A stretch of DNA of 64,000 bases from Streptomyces sp. SUK 48 (GCF_009650765.1 NZ_CP045740.1:5990001-6054000), one strand, 5' to 3'. Positions 37,305-48,793 are shown, numbered from the stretch's first letter. Program-made: numbers and translations. Notes: generated by a model from the sequence alone, not told the origin.

Positions 37305-38543
37305 TTGAGCTCGACCCTCCTCACCCCGGCCGCCGTACCGGCCCACCGGGACCCCAACGTGCGGCGCTGGCTGAGCGCCTACACGTGCTCCATGCTCGGC
37401 GACAGCGTGTACTACCTGGCGCTGTCCTGGGCGGCCGTACGGGCCGGGACCGCGGCGCAGGCCGGTCTGGTGATGTCGGCGAGCGCGCTGCCCCGGGCCG
37501 TGCTGATGCTCGGCGGGGGAGTGATCGCCGACCGGCTCGGGCCCCGGCGGGTCGTGATCGGCAGCGACGCGCTGCGCTGCGCGGCCGTCCTCGCGGTGGC
37601 CGCCCTGCTGTACCTCACCAGCCCCGGACTGTGGCCGCTCGCCCTGCTCGCGCTGGTCTTCGGCACCGTGGACGCCGTGTTCGTGCCCGCCGTGGGCGCC
37701 CTGCCCGCCCGGGTCACCGGCAAGGACCAGCTGGCCCGCGTCCAGGGCATGCGCGGCCTGGCCATCCGCTTCGCGAGCGTCGTCGGCGCCCCGCTCGGCG
37801 GACTCGGCGTGGCCGTCGGCGGCGCCTCCGCGGCCTTCGCCCTCGCCGGTCTGCTGATCGCCGTGTCCGTGCCGCTGCTGCTCTGCGTGCGGATACGGGA
37901 GCTGCCCGGCGACCGGGCGGCCGGCCCCCGCGCCACCGCCCGGGCCGACCTCGCGGCCGGGCTGCGCTACATCCGCGGCCATCGCGTCCTCGCCCCGCTG
38001 ATGCTCGCCATCGCCCTCGGCGACCTGGGCTTCGTCGGCCCGCTCAACGTCGGTCTGACCCTGCTCGCGGACCACCGCGGCTGGGGAGCCTCCGGGATGG
38101 GCTGGGTGCTCGCCGGGTTCGGCGTGGGCGCCGGCGCCGCCTCGCTGCTGCTCACCCTGCGGGGCCGGCTGCCGCGCGCCGGACTGGTCGCCGGGGTCAC
38201 CATCGTCGTCGGCTCCCTGGCCGTCGGCGCCCTCGCCTACGCGCCAGGACTCTGGACGGCCGTCGGCACCGCCCTGCTCGTCGGCCTGCTGACCGGGCTC
38301 AGCGGCGCCATGTGCGGCGCCCTGCTCCAGACCCAGGCCGACCCCGCCTACCTCGGCCGGGTCACCGCCGTCTCCAGCCTGATCAGCCTCGGCTTCACCC
38401 CGCTGAGCATGCCCCTCGCCGCCGCCGCGATCGGCGTCTGGGGACTCGGCCCGGTCTACCTGGTCAGCGCCTTCGTGTGCGCCCTCGGCGGGGTCGTCGC
38501 CCTCGTCGTACCGGCCCTGCGGCGCGCCGAACTGCCCGCCTGA
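37305..38543 (+). CDS. MFS transporter
   Basis: About 412 residues with 12 hydrophobic segments. The first loop [32 protein letters not shown] and central charged loop fit major-facilitator exporters with an MFS_3/EntS-like look. TTG at 37305 follows AAGGAG by 6 nt. Substrate unknown. A decayed ArsR-type regulator fragment lies directly upstream, so control may have been lost. Confidence 0.9.
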   Translation: MSSTLLTPAAVPAHRDPNVRRWLSAYTCSMLGDSVYYLALSWAAVRAGTAAQAGLVMSASALPRAVLMLGGGVIADRLGPRRVVIGSDALRCAAVLAVAALLYLTSPGLWPLALLALVFGTVDAVFVPAVGALPARVTGKDQLARVQGMRGLAIRFASVVGAPLGGLGVAVGGASAAFALAGLLIAVSVPLLLCVRIRELPGDRAAGPRATARADLAAGLRYIRGHRVLAPLMLAIALGDLGFVGPLNVGLTLLADHRGWGASGMGWVLAGFGVGAGAASLLLTLRGRLPRAGLVAGVTIVVGSLAVGALAYAPGLWTAVGTALLVGLLTGLSGAMCGALLQTQADPAYLGRVTAVSSLISLGFTPLSMPLAAAAIGVWGLGPVYLVSAFVCALGGVVALVVPALRRAELPA

Positions 38544-38604
38544 CGCCCAGGACGGCCCGCCCGAGGCCCCTGACCGGCCGCCCGGGGTCCACGCCCCCCG
38601 GCGT

Positions 38605-39003
38605 TCATCCCTTCGGCTGAACCAGCTGCACCAGATTGCCGCACGTGTCGTCGAACACCGCCGCCAGCACCGGGCCCTGCTCCCGCGGACCGTGCGGGAA
38701 GCGGACACCCAGGCCGCGCAGCCGCCGGTGCTCGGCGGCGAGGTCGTCCACGGAGAAGACGATGCAGGGGATGCCCGCCTCGTACAGCGCGCGGCGGTAG
38801 GACTCCGCGATGGGGCCCTCGCCGGGTTCCAGGAGGAGCTGGAGGTCCGGCTGGGCGCCCCCGGGCGCGCCGACCGTGACGAACAGGACGCCGTCCCCGA
38901 GATCCATACGGGTGCGCGTCTCGAAGCCGAGGACCTCCGTGTAGAAGGCGTGCGCCCGCACCACGTCGTCCACGTACACCCCGGTCATCGCGACCTTGAT
39001 CAC
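38605..39003 (-). CDS. glyoxalase/VOC superfamily protein
   Basis: 132 residues with the VOC start ([28 protein letters not shown]) and ends with [16 protein letters not shown]. These proteins use a metal site formed by His/Glu residues; the exact activity (lyase, dioxygenase or resistance protein) cannot be told. It is 15 bp after the TIGR03085 gene on the same strand. Confidence 0.88.
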   Translation of the reverse strand: MIKVAMTGVYVDDVVRAHAFYTEVLGFETRTRMDLGDGVLFVTVGAPGGAQPDLQLLLEPGEGPIAESYRRALYEAGIPCIVFSVDDLAAEHRRLRGLGVRFPHGPREQGPVLAAVFDDTCGNLVQLVQPKG

Positions 39004-39018
39004 GGACGGCCTCCCTGG

Positions 39019-39654
39019 TCAGAACCCCAGCTGCTTGGAGGAGTGCAGCTTGTCGATCGCGTCCGCCTCGCCCTCAAGCTCCACCCGCGCCGCCCGGTCC
39101 CGGCCGAACGCGAACAGCAGCAGTTCGGACGGCTCGCCGGTCGCCGTGACCACCGGGGCGCCCTTGTGCGCCACCACGGTCTGCCCGTCGGGCCGGCGCA
39201 GCACCAGCCCCGTCGGCACCCCGCGCCCCAGCAGCCGCGCCGTGCGCTCCAGGCGCGACCACAGCGCGTCCTGGAACACCGGGTCCAGCTCCCGCGCGCT
39301 CCAGTCCCGCTGCGCCCGGCGCACGTCCTCGGTGTGCACGTAGAACTCCACCGTGTTCGCGGCCTCGTCCACCTGCTTGACCTGGAACGGCGAGAACCGC
39401 GGCGGACCCGTGCGGATCAGCCGGATCAGCTCCTCGTACGGCCTCGCGGTGTACTCCGCCATCACCTTCTCCAGGCGCGGGGCGAGCCGCTTGACCAGCG
39501 CGCCCCCGGCCGCGTCCGGGCGGCGCTCGCGCACGATCACATGCGCGGCCAGATCCCGGGTCCGCCAGCCCTCGCACAGAGTCGGCGCGTCCGGGCCCAC
39601 GGTTTCCAAGAGGTCGGCGAACAGGAGCCGTTCACGCTTGGCGAAGGTCGACAT
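39019..39654 (-). CDS. TIGR03085-family (maleylpyruvate isomerase/DinB-like) protein
   Basis: 211 residues, starting [21 protein letters not shown] and with [20 protein letters not shown], which carries the first metal His of mycothiol-dependent DinB-like enzymes. The segment [13 protein letters not shown] contains the second. Likely a metal-binding thiol transferase or isomerase. The 82-bp gap to the divergent hisI gene is short. Confidence 0.85.
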   Translation of the reverse strand: MSTFAKRERLLFADLLETVGPDAPTLCEGWRTRDLAAHVIVRERRPDAAGGALVKRLAPRLEKVMAEYTARPYEELIRLIRTGPPRFSPFQVKQVDEAANTVEFYVHTEDVRRAQRDWSARELDPVFQDALWSRLERTARLLGRGVPTGLVLRRPDGQTVVAHKGAPVVTATGEPSELLLFAFGRDRAARVELEGEADAIDKLHSSKQLGF

Positions 39655-39736
39655 GGGGTCAGCCTACGGCCCGCCGCCGGTCCGCGCAGTGGACACCCGC
39701 CCGGTGTCGTCCGTGGCGCGCGGCACAATGGCACCC

Positions 39737-40135
39737 ATGACCAGTACGCCCGGCACCCCCCGGCCCAGCAGCCTCGACCCGGAGATCGCCGCCCGCCTCA
39801 AGCGCGGCGCCGACGGCCTCCTGCCCGCCATCGCCCAGCAGCACGACACCGGAGAGGTGCTCATGCTCGGCTGGATGGACGACGAGGCGCTGCACCGGAC
39901 CCTGACCACCGGCCGCTGCACCTACTGGTCGCGCAGCCGCCAGGAGTACTGGGTCAAGGGCGACACCTCCGGCCACGTCCAGTGGGTGAAGTCGGTCGCG
40001 CTGGACTGCGACGCGGACACCGTGCTGGTCCAGGTCGACCAGGAGGGCGCCGCCTGCCACACCGGCGCGCGCACCTGCTTCGACGAGGACGTGCTGCTCA
40101 AGGACGCCGGTCTCCCGTCCGGCGCGGACCAGTGA
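39737..40135 (+). CDS. hisI: phosphoribosyl-AMP cyclohydrolase
   Basis: 132 residues, zinc enzyme opening the adenine ring in step 3 of histidine synthesis. Conserved blocks: [35 protein letters not shown] and zinc cysteines in [21 protein letters not shown]. No phosphoribosyl-ATP pyrophosphatase domain. CACAAT is 7 nt before the ATG, so leaderless initiation is likely. trpE starts 11 bp after its stop. Confidence 0.94.
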   Translation: MTSTPGTPRPSSLDPEIAARLKRGADGLLPAIAQQHDTGEVLMLGWMDDEALHRTLTTGRCTYWSRSRQEYWVKGDTSGHVQWVKSVALDCDADTVLVQVDQEGAACHTGARTCFDEDVLLKDAGLPSGADQ

Positions 40136-40146
40136 GGCCCGCCGCC

Positions 40147-41639
40147 ATGGACCTGGAGACCTTCCGCAAGCTCGCCGCCGACCGGCGTGTCATCCCGGTC
40201 ACCCGCAAGCTGCTCGCCGACGGCGACACCCCGGTGGCCCTCTACCGCAAGCTGGCCGGCGAACGCCCCGGCACCTTCCTGCTGGAGTCCGCGGAGAACG
40301 GCCGCTCCTGGTCCCGCTACTCCTTCGTGGGCGTGCGCAGCGCCGCCACCCTCACCGCCCGCGACGGCGCGGCCCACTGGCTCGGCACCCCGCCGGTCGG
40401 CGTCCCCGTCGACGGCGACCCCCTCCAGGCCCTGCGCGCCACCCTCGAGACCCTGCACACCCCGCACACCGAGGGCCTGCCCCCTTCACCGGCGGCATGG
40501 TCGGCTACCTCGGCTACGACATCGTGCGCCGCCTGGAGAAGATCGGCCCCGGCGAGCGCGACGATCTGCGGCTGCCCGAGCTGACCATGCTCCTGACCAG
40601 CGACCTCGCCGTGATGGACCACTGGGAGGGTTCGGTCCTGCTGATCGCCAACGCGATCAACCACAACGACCTGGACACCGGCGTGGACGAGGCGTACCAC
40701 GACGCGGTGGCCCGCCTCGACGCGATGGAGGCCGACCTCAGTCGCGCCGTGGCCCAGCCCCCGGCCGTGCTGCCGCCCTCCGAACTGCCCGAGTACACCG
40801 CGCTGTGGGGCGGCCCCGACTTCCGGCGCGCCGTCGAGGACGTCAAGGAGCGCATCCGCGCAGGCGAGGCGTTCCAGGTCGTGCCCTCCCAGCGCTTCGA
40901 GACGCCGTGCACGGCGAGCGCCCTGGACGTCTACCGGGTGCTGCGGGCCACCAACCCCTCGCCGTACATGTACCTGTTCCGGTTCCCCGACGGGGACGCA
41001 GGCGTGTTCGACGTCGTCGGCTCGTCCCCCGAGGCCCTGGTCAAGGTCGAGGACGGCCGGGCCATGGTGCACCCCATCGCCGGCACCCGGCACCGCGGCG
41101 CCACCCCGCAGGAGGACCAGGCGCTCGCCGAGGAACTGCTCGCCGACCCCAAGGAGCGCGCCGAGCACCTCATGCTGGTCGACCTCGGGCGCAACGACCT
41201 CGGGCGGGTCTGCCGGCCCGGCTCGGTCGAGGTGGTCGACTTCATGTCCGTCGAGCGCTACTCGCACGTGATGCACATCGTCTCCACCGTCACCGGACGG
41301 GTCGCCGACGGCCGCACCGCCTTCGACGTGCTCACCGCCTGCTTCCCGGCCGGCACCCTCTCCGGCGCCCCCAAGCCCCGCGCGATGCAGATCATCGACG
41401 AACTCGAACCGTCCCGGCGCGGTCTGTACGGCGGCTGCGTCGGCTACCTCGACTTCGCGGGCGACTCCGACACCGCGATCGCCATCCGTACCGCCCTGCT
41501 GCGCGACGGCACGGCATATGTGCAGGCCGGAGCGGGCATCGTCGCCGACTCCGATCCGGTCGCCGAGGACCAGGAGTGCCGCAACAAGGCCGCGGCGGTG
41601 CTGCGCGCGGTGCACACGGCCAACCGGCTCGGCGCATAG
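40147..41639 (+). CDS. trpE: anthranilate synthase component I, frameshifted
   Basis: Two frames together make a normal TrpE of ~497 residues. The first (from 40147, [14 protein letters not shown]) carries the Trp-feedback region [18 protein letters not shown]. At a C5 run (40480-40484) the frame shifts; adding one C restores [16 protein letters not shown] and leads to the second frame (40497-41639) with the catalytic part [20 protein letters not shown] and [11 protein letters not shown]. It converts chorismate plus ammonia to anthranilate with TrpG, which is not in this window. As written the gene is broken; a sequencing error is quite possible. Confidence 0.9.
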
Positions 41640-41652
41640 GGCGCTTCTCACG

Positions 41653-41682
41653 GAACCCCGGGTGACGGTTCGCCCGGGGTTC
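41653..41682 (+). terminator. hairpin after trpE
   Basis: A perfect 10-bp stem (41653-41662 with 41673-41682) with a 10-nt loop lies 13 bp after trpE. No U-run follows, but Streptomyces terminators often lack one. It ends just before the promoter of the next gene. Confidence 0.6.
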
Positions 41683-41699
41683 AGGCGATAGTGGAGTAC

Positions 41700-42329
41700 G
41701 TGACTGCCGTTCCTCACCCCCGTTCCGAAGCCGCCGCGCCCTCACGGTCCGGCCGCCGGAGCCTCGCCGTGGCCCTCCTGTTCGGCGCGCTCGGCGCGGC
41801 CGTGGCGCTGCTCGCCAGCCGGCAGCGCTGGGCGGAGGGCACCGCGTCGGTGGCCGGCGGCGCGTTCCCGCTCACCGCGAAGGGCAGCGATGTCACGGGC
41901 GTGCCCGCGGCCCTCGCCATAGTGGGTCTCGCCGCGCTCGTCGCCGTCTTCGCCGTCCGCCGGGCCGGCCGCTTCCTCGTCTCCGGGCTGCTCGCGCTGT
42001 CCGGCGCGGGCATCATCGCCGCCGCCCTGGTCGCCGCCACCGACAGCAGCGCGCTGGACGAGAAGGCCGCCCAGGCCAGCGGTGACACCACCGCCACGGT
42101 CGCGGCGCTGAGCCATACCGGCTGGCCGTACGTGGCGGCCGCCGGCGGCCTGCTGATCCTGCTCGCGGGGCTGCTCGCGCTGCGCTTCGGCAGCGGCTGG
42201 CCCGCCATGTCCGGGCGCTACGAGCGCGGCACCGACCGCCCCCGCAAGGCCGCCAGGCCCCTCGATCCGGAGCGGCCCGAGGAGATCTGGAAGGCCCTGG
42301 ACCGGGGCGAGGACCCCACCGGCGCCTGA
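41700..42329 (+). CDS. Trp biosynthesis-associated membrane protein (TIGR02234)
   Basis: 209 residues with four membrane segments (~20-40, 66-83, 92-112, 142-160) and a charged C-terminus (DPERPEEIWKALDRGEDP). Actinobacterial family always found beside trp genes; function unknown. GATAGT lies 7 nt before the GTG at 41700 with no ribosome site, so a leaderless start; the GTG at 41691 falls within that promoter and is less likely. Confidence 0.87.
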   Translation: MTAVPHPRSEAAAPSRSGRRSLAVALLFGALGAAVALLASRQRWAEGTASVAGGAFPLTAKGSDVTGVPAALAIVGLAALVAVFAVRRAGRFLVSGLLALSGAGIIAAALVAATDSSALDEKAAQASGDTTATVAALSHTGWPYVAAAGGLLILLAGLLALRFGSGWPAMSGRYERGTDRPRKAARPLDPERPEEIWKALDRGEDPTGA

Positions 42330-42490
42330 CCCCGCGCGGATGTGGCGAACCAGACGCCACCCCCGCGTCCGGCGCGTGTGCGCGTACGGGACAATGGACG
42401 GCGAGCGTCCGGCTTGACGGGCGGGCTCGGAGCCGTACGACACGTACGTCGCTCTTCTGGGACACGTACACAGCAACGAGGAGCACAGAC

Positions 42491-42754
42491 ATGGCGGGCA
42501 GCAGCCACGGCCACGGTCACACCCCGGCCGCCTGGACCGGCGTCATCATTTCCTTCGTCGGCTTCCTGGTCGCCGGCGCCTTCATGGTGATGGCCAACAC
42601 CATCGGCTTCTGGGTCGGCATGGCCCTCATCATCGGCGGCGCGATCGTCGGCGGCATCATGAAGGCCATGGGCCTCGGCGACCACCAGAAGCCCCTCGCG
42701 ATGGTCGGCGGCGCTCCCATCGCCGCGCGCGAGCCCGTCGCGGTGGAGAGCTGA
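42491..42754 (+). CDS. HGxxPAAW family membrane protein
   Basis: 87 residues starting MAGSSHGHGHTPAAW, the family-defining motif, with two membrane segments (~17-38 and 42-60). Found in Streptomyces next to trp genes; function unknown. A GAGGAG ribosome site precedes the ATG. A strong terminator follows. Confidence 0.9.
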   Translation: MAGSSHGHGHTPAAWTGVIISFVGFLVAGAFMVMANTIGFWVGMALIIGGAIVGGIMKAMGLGDHQKPLAMVGGAPIAAREPVAVES

Positions 42755-42778
42755 GCCGCCGAGCACGGCACCTCTGCG

Positions 42779-42822
42779 CGAAGGGCGGCCCGGTGTCCCT
42801 GACGGACCCGGGCCGCCCTTCG
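42779..42822 (+). terminator. Terminator after HGxxPAAW gene
   Basis: A perfect 14-bp outer stem (42779-42792 with 42809-42822) with further GTCC/GGAC pairing inside, 24 bp after the stop. Confidence 0.85.
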
Positions 42823-42892
42823 GCGTCCCCCGGGGTCCCGGCAGGGCCGCCTTCCCGCGCGCACGGCCGCCGCGTCGGCGAGAATGCCTGAC

Positions 42893-43393
42893 GTGACCGC
42901 CGCCGACCGACCGGCCCCGCCCGCCGCGTCCTTCCCCGCCGCCCCTCCCTGGTCCGGGTCCCTCTCCTGGTCCGGAGCCCCCGCCGCCCCGCCGGCCCCC
43001 CGGTGGCGGCGCCTCGCCACCCCCGCCGGTGTGCTCGCGGCCGTCGCCGGTGCCTTCACCTACGTCGGGATCGTCGACCCGAACCACCCCGGTCACTACC
43101 CGGTCTGCCCCCTCTACCGGTTCACCGGCCTGTACTGCCCGGGCTGCGGCGGGCTGCGCAGCGCCCACGCGTTCGCGCACGGGGACCTGGCGGCGGCGCT
43201 GCACGACAACGCGCCCGCCGTGGCCGGCTACCTCCTCTTCGCGGTGCTGTGGGCGGTCTGGGCCGCCCGAGCCTGGCGCGGCCGCCCCATGCGGCTCGCG
43301 CTCGGCAACGCCCAGATGTGGGTCGTCGGCGCGCTGCTGCTGGTGTTCACCGTGGTCCGCAATCTGCCGTTCGGCGCCTGGCTGCACCCCTGA
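42893..43393 (+). CDS. DUF2752 membrane protein
   Basis: 166 residues. A Pro/Ala-rich N-terminus precedes three hydrophobic segments. The DUF2752 motif CPLYRFTGLYCPGCGGLRS (four Cys with C-P-G-C-G-G) is followed by AHAFAHGDLAAALHDN, suggesting a metal or redox site at the membrane surface. GAGAAT lies 7 nt before GTG 42893 (the ATG at 42884 overlaps it), so the GTG is preferred and the mRNA is likely leaderless. Confidence 0.88.
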   Translation: MTAADRPAPPAASFPAAPPWSGSLSWSGAPAAPPAPRWRRLATPAGVLAAVAGAFTYVGIVDPNHPGHYPVCPLYRFTGLYCPGCGGLRSAHAFAHGDLAAALHDNAPAVAGYLLFAVLWAVWAARAWRGRPMRLALGNAQMWVVGALLLVFTVVRNLPFGAWLHP

Positions 43394-43538
43394 CCTGCGG
43401 CGCCGACGTCCAAGGAGTGAAACCGGCATCCACCGGATGCGAGGCCATTGCCCTGCTCCGGATACCATCGAGTGACCAAGGGTTTTCACGACCTGAAGGA
43501 ACCTGAAGGAACCAACCGTCTGAAAGGGGGCCGCTCGC

Positions 43539-44348
43539 GTGAGTGTGCTCGACGAGATCATCGACGGAGTCCGTGCCGACCTCGCGGAGCGGCAGGCACG
43601 CGTCAGCCTCGACGAGCTCAAGGAGCGCGCGGCCAAAGCACCCGCCGCCAAGGACGGGGTGGCCGCGCTCCGGGGCGACGGCGTCAAGGTGATCTGCGAG
43701 GTCAAGCGCTCCAGCCCCTCCAAGGGCGCGCTGGCCGCGATCGCCGACCCGGCGGGCCTCGCCGCCGACTACGAGGCGGGCGGTGCCGCCGTCATCTCCG
43801 TCCTCACCGAACAGCGCCGCTTCGGCGGCTCCCTCGCCGACCTCGAGGCCGTCCGCGCCCGCGTGGACATCCCGGTGCTGCGCAAGGACTTCATCGTCAC
43901 CTCGTACCAGCTGTGGGAGGCCCGCGCGTACGGCGCCGACCTCGCCCTGCTGATCGTGGCCGCCCTGGAGCAGCCGGCCCTGGAGTCCCTGATCGAGCGC
44001 GCCGTCTCCATCGGTCTCACCCCGCTGGTCGAGGTGCACGACGAGGACGAGGCCGAGCGCGCCGTGGCCGCGGGCGCCCGGATCATCGGCGTCAACGCGC
44101 GCAACCTCAAGACCCTCGAGGTCGACCGCGGCACCTTCGAGCGGATCGCCCCCGAGATTCCCGAGGGCATCGTCAAGGTCGCCGAGTCCGGCGTCCGCGG
44201 CCCGCACGACCTGATCGCCTACGCCAACGCCGGCGCCGACGCCGTCCTGGTGGGCGAGTCCCTGGTCACCGGCCGCGACCCGCGCACCGCCGTCTCCGAC
44301 ATGGTGGCCGCGGGCGAGCACCCCGCGCTGCGCCACGGCCGCGACTGA
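43539..44348 (+). CDS. trpC: indole-3-glycerol phosphate synthase
   Basis: 269 residues, monofunctional (no TrpF domain). Active-site blocks [42 protein letters not shown] and [11 protein letters not shown] are intact. Converts CdRP to indole-3-glycerol phosphate. AAAGGGGG precedes the GTG. The upstream leader holds a repeated ACCTGAAGGA but no Trp-rich leader peptide, so classical attenuation is not seen. Confidence 0.96.
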   Translation: MSVLDEIIDGVRADLAERQARVSLDELKERAAKAPAAKDGVAALRGDGVKVICEVKRSSPSKGALAAIADPAGLAADYEAGGAAVISVLTEQRRFGGSLADLEAVRARVDIPVLRKDFIVTSYQLWEARAYGADLALLIVAALEQPALESLIERAVSIGLTPLVEVHDEDEAERAVAAGARIIGVNARNLKTLEVDRGTFERIAPEIPEGIVKVAESGVRGPHDLIAYANAGADAVLVGESLVTGRDPRTAVSDMVAAGEHPALRHGRD

Positions 44349-44369
44349 GCTCCCGCTAGGCTGACCCCG

Positions 44370-44567
44370 ATGACTGCGACCCTGACGACCGCGGACCGCT
44401 ACGCGCGCCTCGCCCGCGGCTGCCGCCCCCGCGGCTGCCGCGCGCCCGCGCGCCGCGTCCACGGCCGCCGGGTCCGCTACGTCATCGGGGACGAACCGGG
44501 TCAGGTCAACGGCATGCGATGGCACCGCGTCCGAAGGGGCGCGGGGGGCTGCGCGAGCGGCCACTGA
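44370..44567 (+). CDS. trpM: TrpM, small tryptophan-pathway modulator
   Basis: 65 residues, basic and Arg/Cys-rich (RGCRPRGCRAPARRVHGRR, VNGMRWHRVRRG), located between trpC and trpB exactly as TrpM in S. coelicolor, where it modulates tryptophan synthesis and differentiation. TAGGCT lies 7 nt before the ATG and no ribosome site is seen; it may be translated from its own leaderless transcript. Identification rests on position and composition. Confidence 0.75.
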   Translation: MTATLTTADRYARLARGCRPRGCRAPARRVHGRRVRYVIGDEPGQVNGMRWHRVRRGAGGCASGH

Positions 44568-44645
44568 CGGCCGACAGCTGACAGCCGACCCGCCGCCCCA
44601 CGGCGCACCGTGTCTTTTCACACGCACTCACCGTGAGGTACCGGC

Positions 44646-45925
<1,280 letters not shown>

Positions 45926-45929
<4 letters not shown>

Positions 45930-46744
45930 GCGGGAACATCCGGCTGTTGACGGACACCCTCGCCGCCGCCAAGGCCGAGGGCCGGGCCGCGCTCATCGCC
46001 TACCTCCCGGCCGGGTTCCCGACCGTGGACGGCGGCATCGAGGCGATCAAGAACGTGTTCGACGGCGGCGCCGACGTGGTCGAGGTGGGCCTGCCGCACA
46101 GCGACCCGGTCCTGGACGGCCCGGTCATCCAGACCGCCGACGACATCGCCCTGCGCGGCGGCGTCAAGATCGCGGACGTGATGCGCACGGTGCGCGAGGC
46201 GCACGCGGCCACCGGCAAGCCGGTGCTCGTGATGACGTACTGGAACCCCATCGACCGCTACGGCGTCGAGCGGTTCACCGCCGAGCTGGCCGAGGCGGGC
46301 GGCGCGGGCTGCATCCTGCCCGACCTGCCGGTGCAGGAGTCCGCGCTGTGGCGGGAGCACGCCGACAAGCACGGCCTCGCCACGGTCTTCGTGGTGGCGC
46401 CGAGCAGCAGGGACGCCCGGCTCGCCGAGATCACCGCGGTGGGCAGCGGCTTCGTCTACGCCGCCTCGCTCATGGGCGTCACCGGCACCCGGGAGTCCGT
46501 CGGCGCGCAGGCCCAGGACCTGGTGCAGCGCACCCGCGTCACCCGTGCCGAGCTGCCCGTCTGCGTCGGTCTCGGCGTCTCCAACGCGGTCCAGGCCGCC
46601 GAGGTCGCCACCTTCGCCGACGGTGTGATCGTCGGCTCGGCCTTCGTCAAGCGGATGCTGGACGCCCCGGACCACGCGTCCGGCCTGGCGGCGGTGCGCG
46701 AGCTGGCCGGGGATCTGGCGAAGGGCGTGCGCGGCCAGGCGTGA
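45926..46744 (+). CDS. trpA: tryptophan synthase alpha chain
   Basis: 272 residues, (beta/alpha)8 barrel cleaving indole-3-glycerol phosphate to indole for TrpB. Catalytic Glu/Asp lie in [31 protein letters not shown] and [14 protein letters not shown] bind phosphate. Coupled to trpB by GTGA. A terminator follows. Confidence 0.96.
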
Positions 46745-46831
46745 CGCGCGGGCCCGCCACAGGGCGGCCCGGCGGGCGCCGGTCGTCATGTATCGGGCAT
46801 TCCGGTCACTCGAACGGGTGGACCTCGGGTC

Positions 46832-46866
46832 GGGGAGGCGCGCTGCGCCTCCCCGGTTCGTTCTGG
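46832..46866 (+). terminator. Terminator after trpA
   Basis: Perfect 11-bp stem (46832-46842 with 46846-46856) around a 3-nt loop, then GTTCGTTCT. It ends only 4 bp before the next start codon. Confidence 0.8.
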
Positions 46867-46870
46867 GGGT

Positions 46871-47647
46871 GTGAGCGAGAAGAACGGTGACGGAAAGCGG
46901 ACCGCCCGCCAGCGGCTGGCGGTCGAGCGCGAGAAGCAGAAGTCCGCGGAGAAGCGGCGGCGGGCGCTGATCGTGGGCGCCAGCGTCGTCTGCGTCCTGG
47001 CCCTCGCGGCGGTGATCGGCGTGATCGCCGCGAACGCGGGCAAGAACAAGGCGAGCGGCAGCGCGGGCCCGGTCGTGGCGCCCTCCGGCGCGCTGGGCAA
47101 GGACAGCCTCGCGATCCCGGTCGGCAAGGACGGCGCGAAGTCGACGCTCACCGTCTGGGAGGACTTCCGCTGCCCCGCCTGCCAGGCGTTCGAGGTGGCG
47201 TACCGGCCCACCCTCCATGAGCTGGTCGACGCGGGCAAGCTGCGCGTCGAGTACCACCTCGTCCGGCTGATCGACGGCAATCTCGGCGGCACCGGCTCGC
47301 TGCGCGCGGCCAACGCGGCGGCGTGCGCCCAGGACGCCGGGAAGTTCCGCGACTACCACGACACGCTGTACGCGAACCAGCCCAAGGAGACCGACGACGC
47401 CTTCGCGAGCAACGCCAAGCTGATCACGCTGGCGGGCAAGGTCGGCGGCCTGGACACCCCGGCCTTCCAGAAGTGTGTGAAGGCGGGGACGCACGACAGC
47501 TGGGTGGACCGCTCGCAGAAGGCGTTCCAGGGCGGCGGCTTCAGCGGCACGCCCACGGTGCTGCTCGGCGGCAAGAACATCTACCAGGACCAGTCGATGT
47601 CCCCGGCCAAGCTGAAGCAGATGGTGGAGTCGGCGGACCAGGGGTAG
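46871..47647 (+). CDS. DsbA-like thioredoxin-fold membrane-anchored protein
   Basis: 258 residues. A basic helix (TARQRLAVEREKQKSAEKRRR) and membrane segment (ALIVGASVVCVLALAAVIG) anchor an external DsbA-type domain with CPAC in WEDFRCPACQAFE and cis-Pro loop SGTPTVLLGG. Paralogue of the CPVC protein at 15605. GGGGGT precedes the GTG. Likely oxidises or shuffles disulfides outside the membrane. Confidence 0.9.
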   Translation: MSEKNGDGKRTARQRLAVEREKQKSAEKRRRALIVGASVVCVLALAAVIGVIAANAGKNKASGSAGPVVAPSGALGKDSLAIPVGKDGAKSTLTVWEDFRCPACQAFEVAYRPTLHELVDAGKLRVEYHLVRLIDGNLGGTGSLRAANAAACAQDAGKFRDYHDTLYANQPKETDDAFASNAKLITLAGKVGGLDTPAFQKCVKAGTHDSWVDRSQKAFQGGGFSGTPTVLLGGKNIYQDQSMSPAKLKQMVESADQG

Positions 47648-47743
47648 CGGGCCGCGGGCCGGCGAATCCCCTGTCCCTGTTACGCACCCGTAGCCAGGCG
47701 GCTTGGTGTCGCCGGGGCCCGGCACGGTAGCGTCGGACTTGCC

Positions 47744-48739
47744 ATGGAACTTGCCTACATTCCCAGTCCGTCCCGCGGGGTGCTGTACCTCGGCCCCATT
47801 CCGCTGCGCGGCTATGCCTTCTGCATCATCATCGGCGTCTTCATCGCCGTCTGGCTCGGCAACCGGCGCTGGGTCGCCCGTGGCGGGCAGTCCGGCACGG
47901 TCGCCGACATCGCGGTGTGGGCCGTGCCGTTCGGCCTGGTCGGCGGCCGGCTCTACCACGTGATCACGGACTACGAGCTGTACTTCAGCCCCGGCCGTGA
48001 CTGGGTGGACGCCTTCAAGGTGTGGCAGGGCGGTCTGGGCATCTGGGGCGCGATCGCGCTCGGCGCGCTGGGCGCGTGGATCGGGGCGCGGCGCCGGGGC
48101 ATCCCGATGCCCGCGTACGCCGACGCGGTGGCGCCCGGTATCGCCCTCGCACAGGCCATGGGGCGCTGGGGCAACTGGTTCAACCAGGAGCTGTACGGCA
48201 GGGAGACGCACCTCCCCTGGGCGCTGCACATCACGTCCTCCGAGGGCGGCCGGGTGCCGGGGTACTACCACCCGACCTTCCTCTACGAGTCCCTGTGGTG
48301 CATCGGCGTCGCCTTCCTGGTGATGTGGGCCGACCGCCGCTTCACGCTGGGCCATGGCCGGGCGTTCGCCCTCTATGTCGCCGCGTACTGCGTGGGCCGC
48401 GGCTGGATCGAGTACATGCGGGTGGACGACGCCCACCACATCCTCGGTCTGCGCCTCAACGACTGGACGGCGCTGATCGTCTTCCTCCTGGCGGTCACCT
48501 ACATGATCGTCTCGGCCCGCCTCCGCCCCGGCCGCGAAGAGGTCGTGGAACCGCTCGCCTCCGGCGCTTCGGCCGAGAGCGGCGCGGAGCCGGACGCCGG
48601 GACCGGGAAGCCCGCCGCTGCGGAGCCGGACACCGAGACCGGTAAGCCCGCGGCTGCGGAGCCGGAGGACGAACCGGCGGACGAGCCGGAGCCGAAGGCG
48701 ACCGCCGAGGAGACCGGGCCGGCGACGAAGAAGAGCTGA
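47744..48739 (+). CDS. lgt: prolipoprotein diacylglyceryl transferase
   Basis: 331 residues with seven membrane segments. Signature MGRWGNWFNQELYGRET with HPTFLYESLW and GGRLYHVITDYELYF are the Lgt core. Transfers diacylglycerol from phosphatidylglycerol to the lipobox cysteine, the step before LspA (7178). The last ~75 residues are an acidic Pro/Ala/Glu repeat tail (EPDTETGKPAAA), probably disordered in the cytosol, which is a Streptomyces-type extension. Confidence 0.95.
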   Translation: MELAYIPSPSRGVLYLGPIPLRGYAFCIIIGVFIAVWLGNRRWVARGGQSGTVADIAVWAVPFGLVGGRLYHVITDYELYFSPGRDWVDAFKVWQGGLGIWGAIALGALGAWIGARRRGIPMPAYADAVAPGIALAQAMGRWGNWFNQELYGRETHLPWALHITSSEGGRVPGYYHPTFLYESLWCIGVAFLVMWADRRFTLGHGRAFALYVAAYCVGRGWIEYMRVDDAHHILGLRLNDWTALIVFLLAVTYMIVSARLRPGREEVVEPLASGASAESGAEPDAGTGKPAAAEPDTETGKPAAAEPEDEPADEPEPKATAEETGPATKKS

Positions 48740-48753
48740 CGCCCGCCCGTACG

Positions 48754-48793
48754 ACGCCGAGGGCGCCCGGATCACCCCGGGCGCCCTCGGCGT
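48754..48793. terminator. Bidirectional terminator between lgt and the CitE-like gene
   Basis: Perfect 17-bp stem (48754-48770 with 48777-48793) with 6-nt loop, followed by TTCC on the plus strand. Confidence 0.87.

Noticed and set aside
41691..41699. GTG 41691 as start of the TIGR02234 gene
   Set aside because: It lies inside the predicted promoter; GTG 41700 fits leaderless initiation.
43394..43538. Tryptophan attenuator/leader peptide before trpC
   Set aside because: No short frame with Trp codons and no competing hairpins; only a repeated ACCTGAAGGA.
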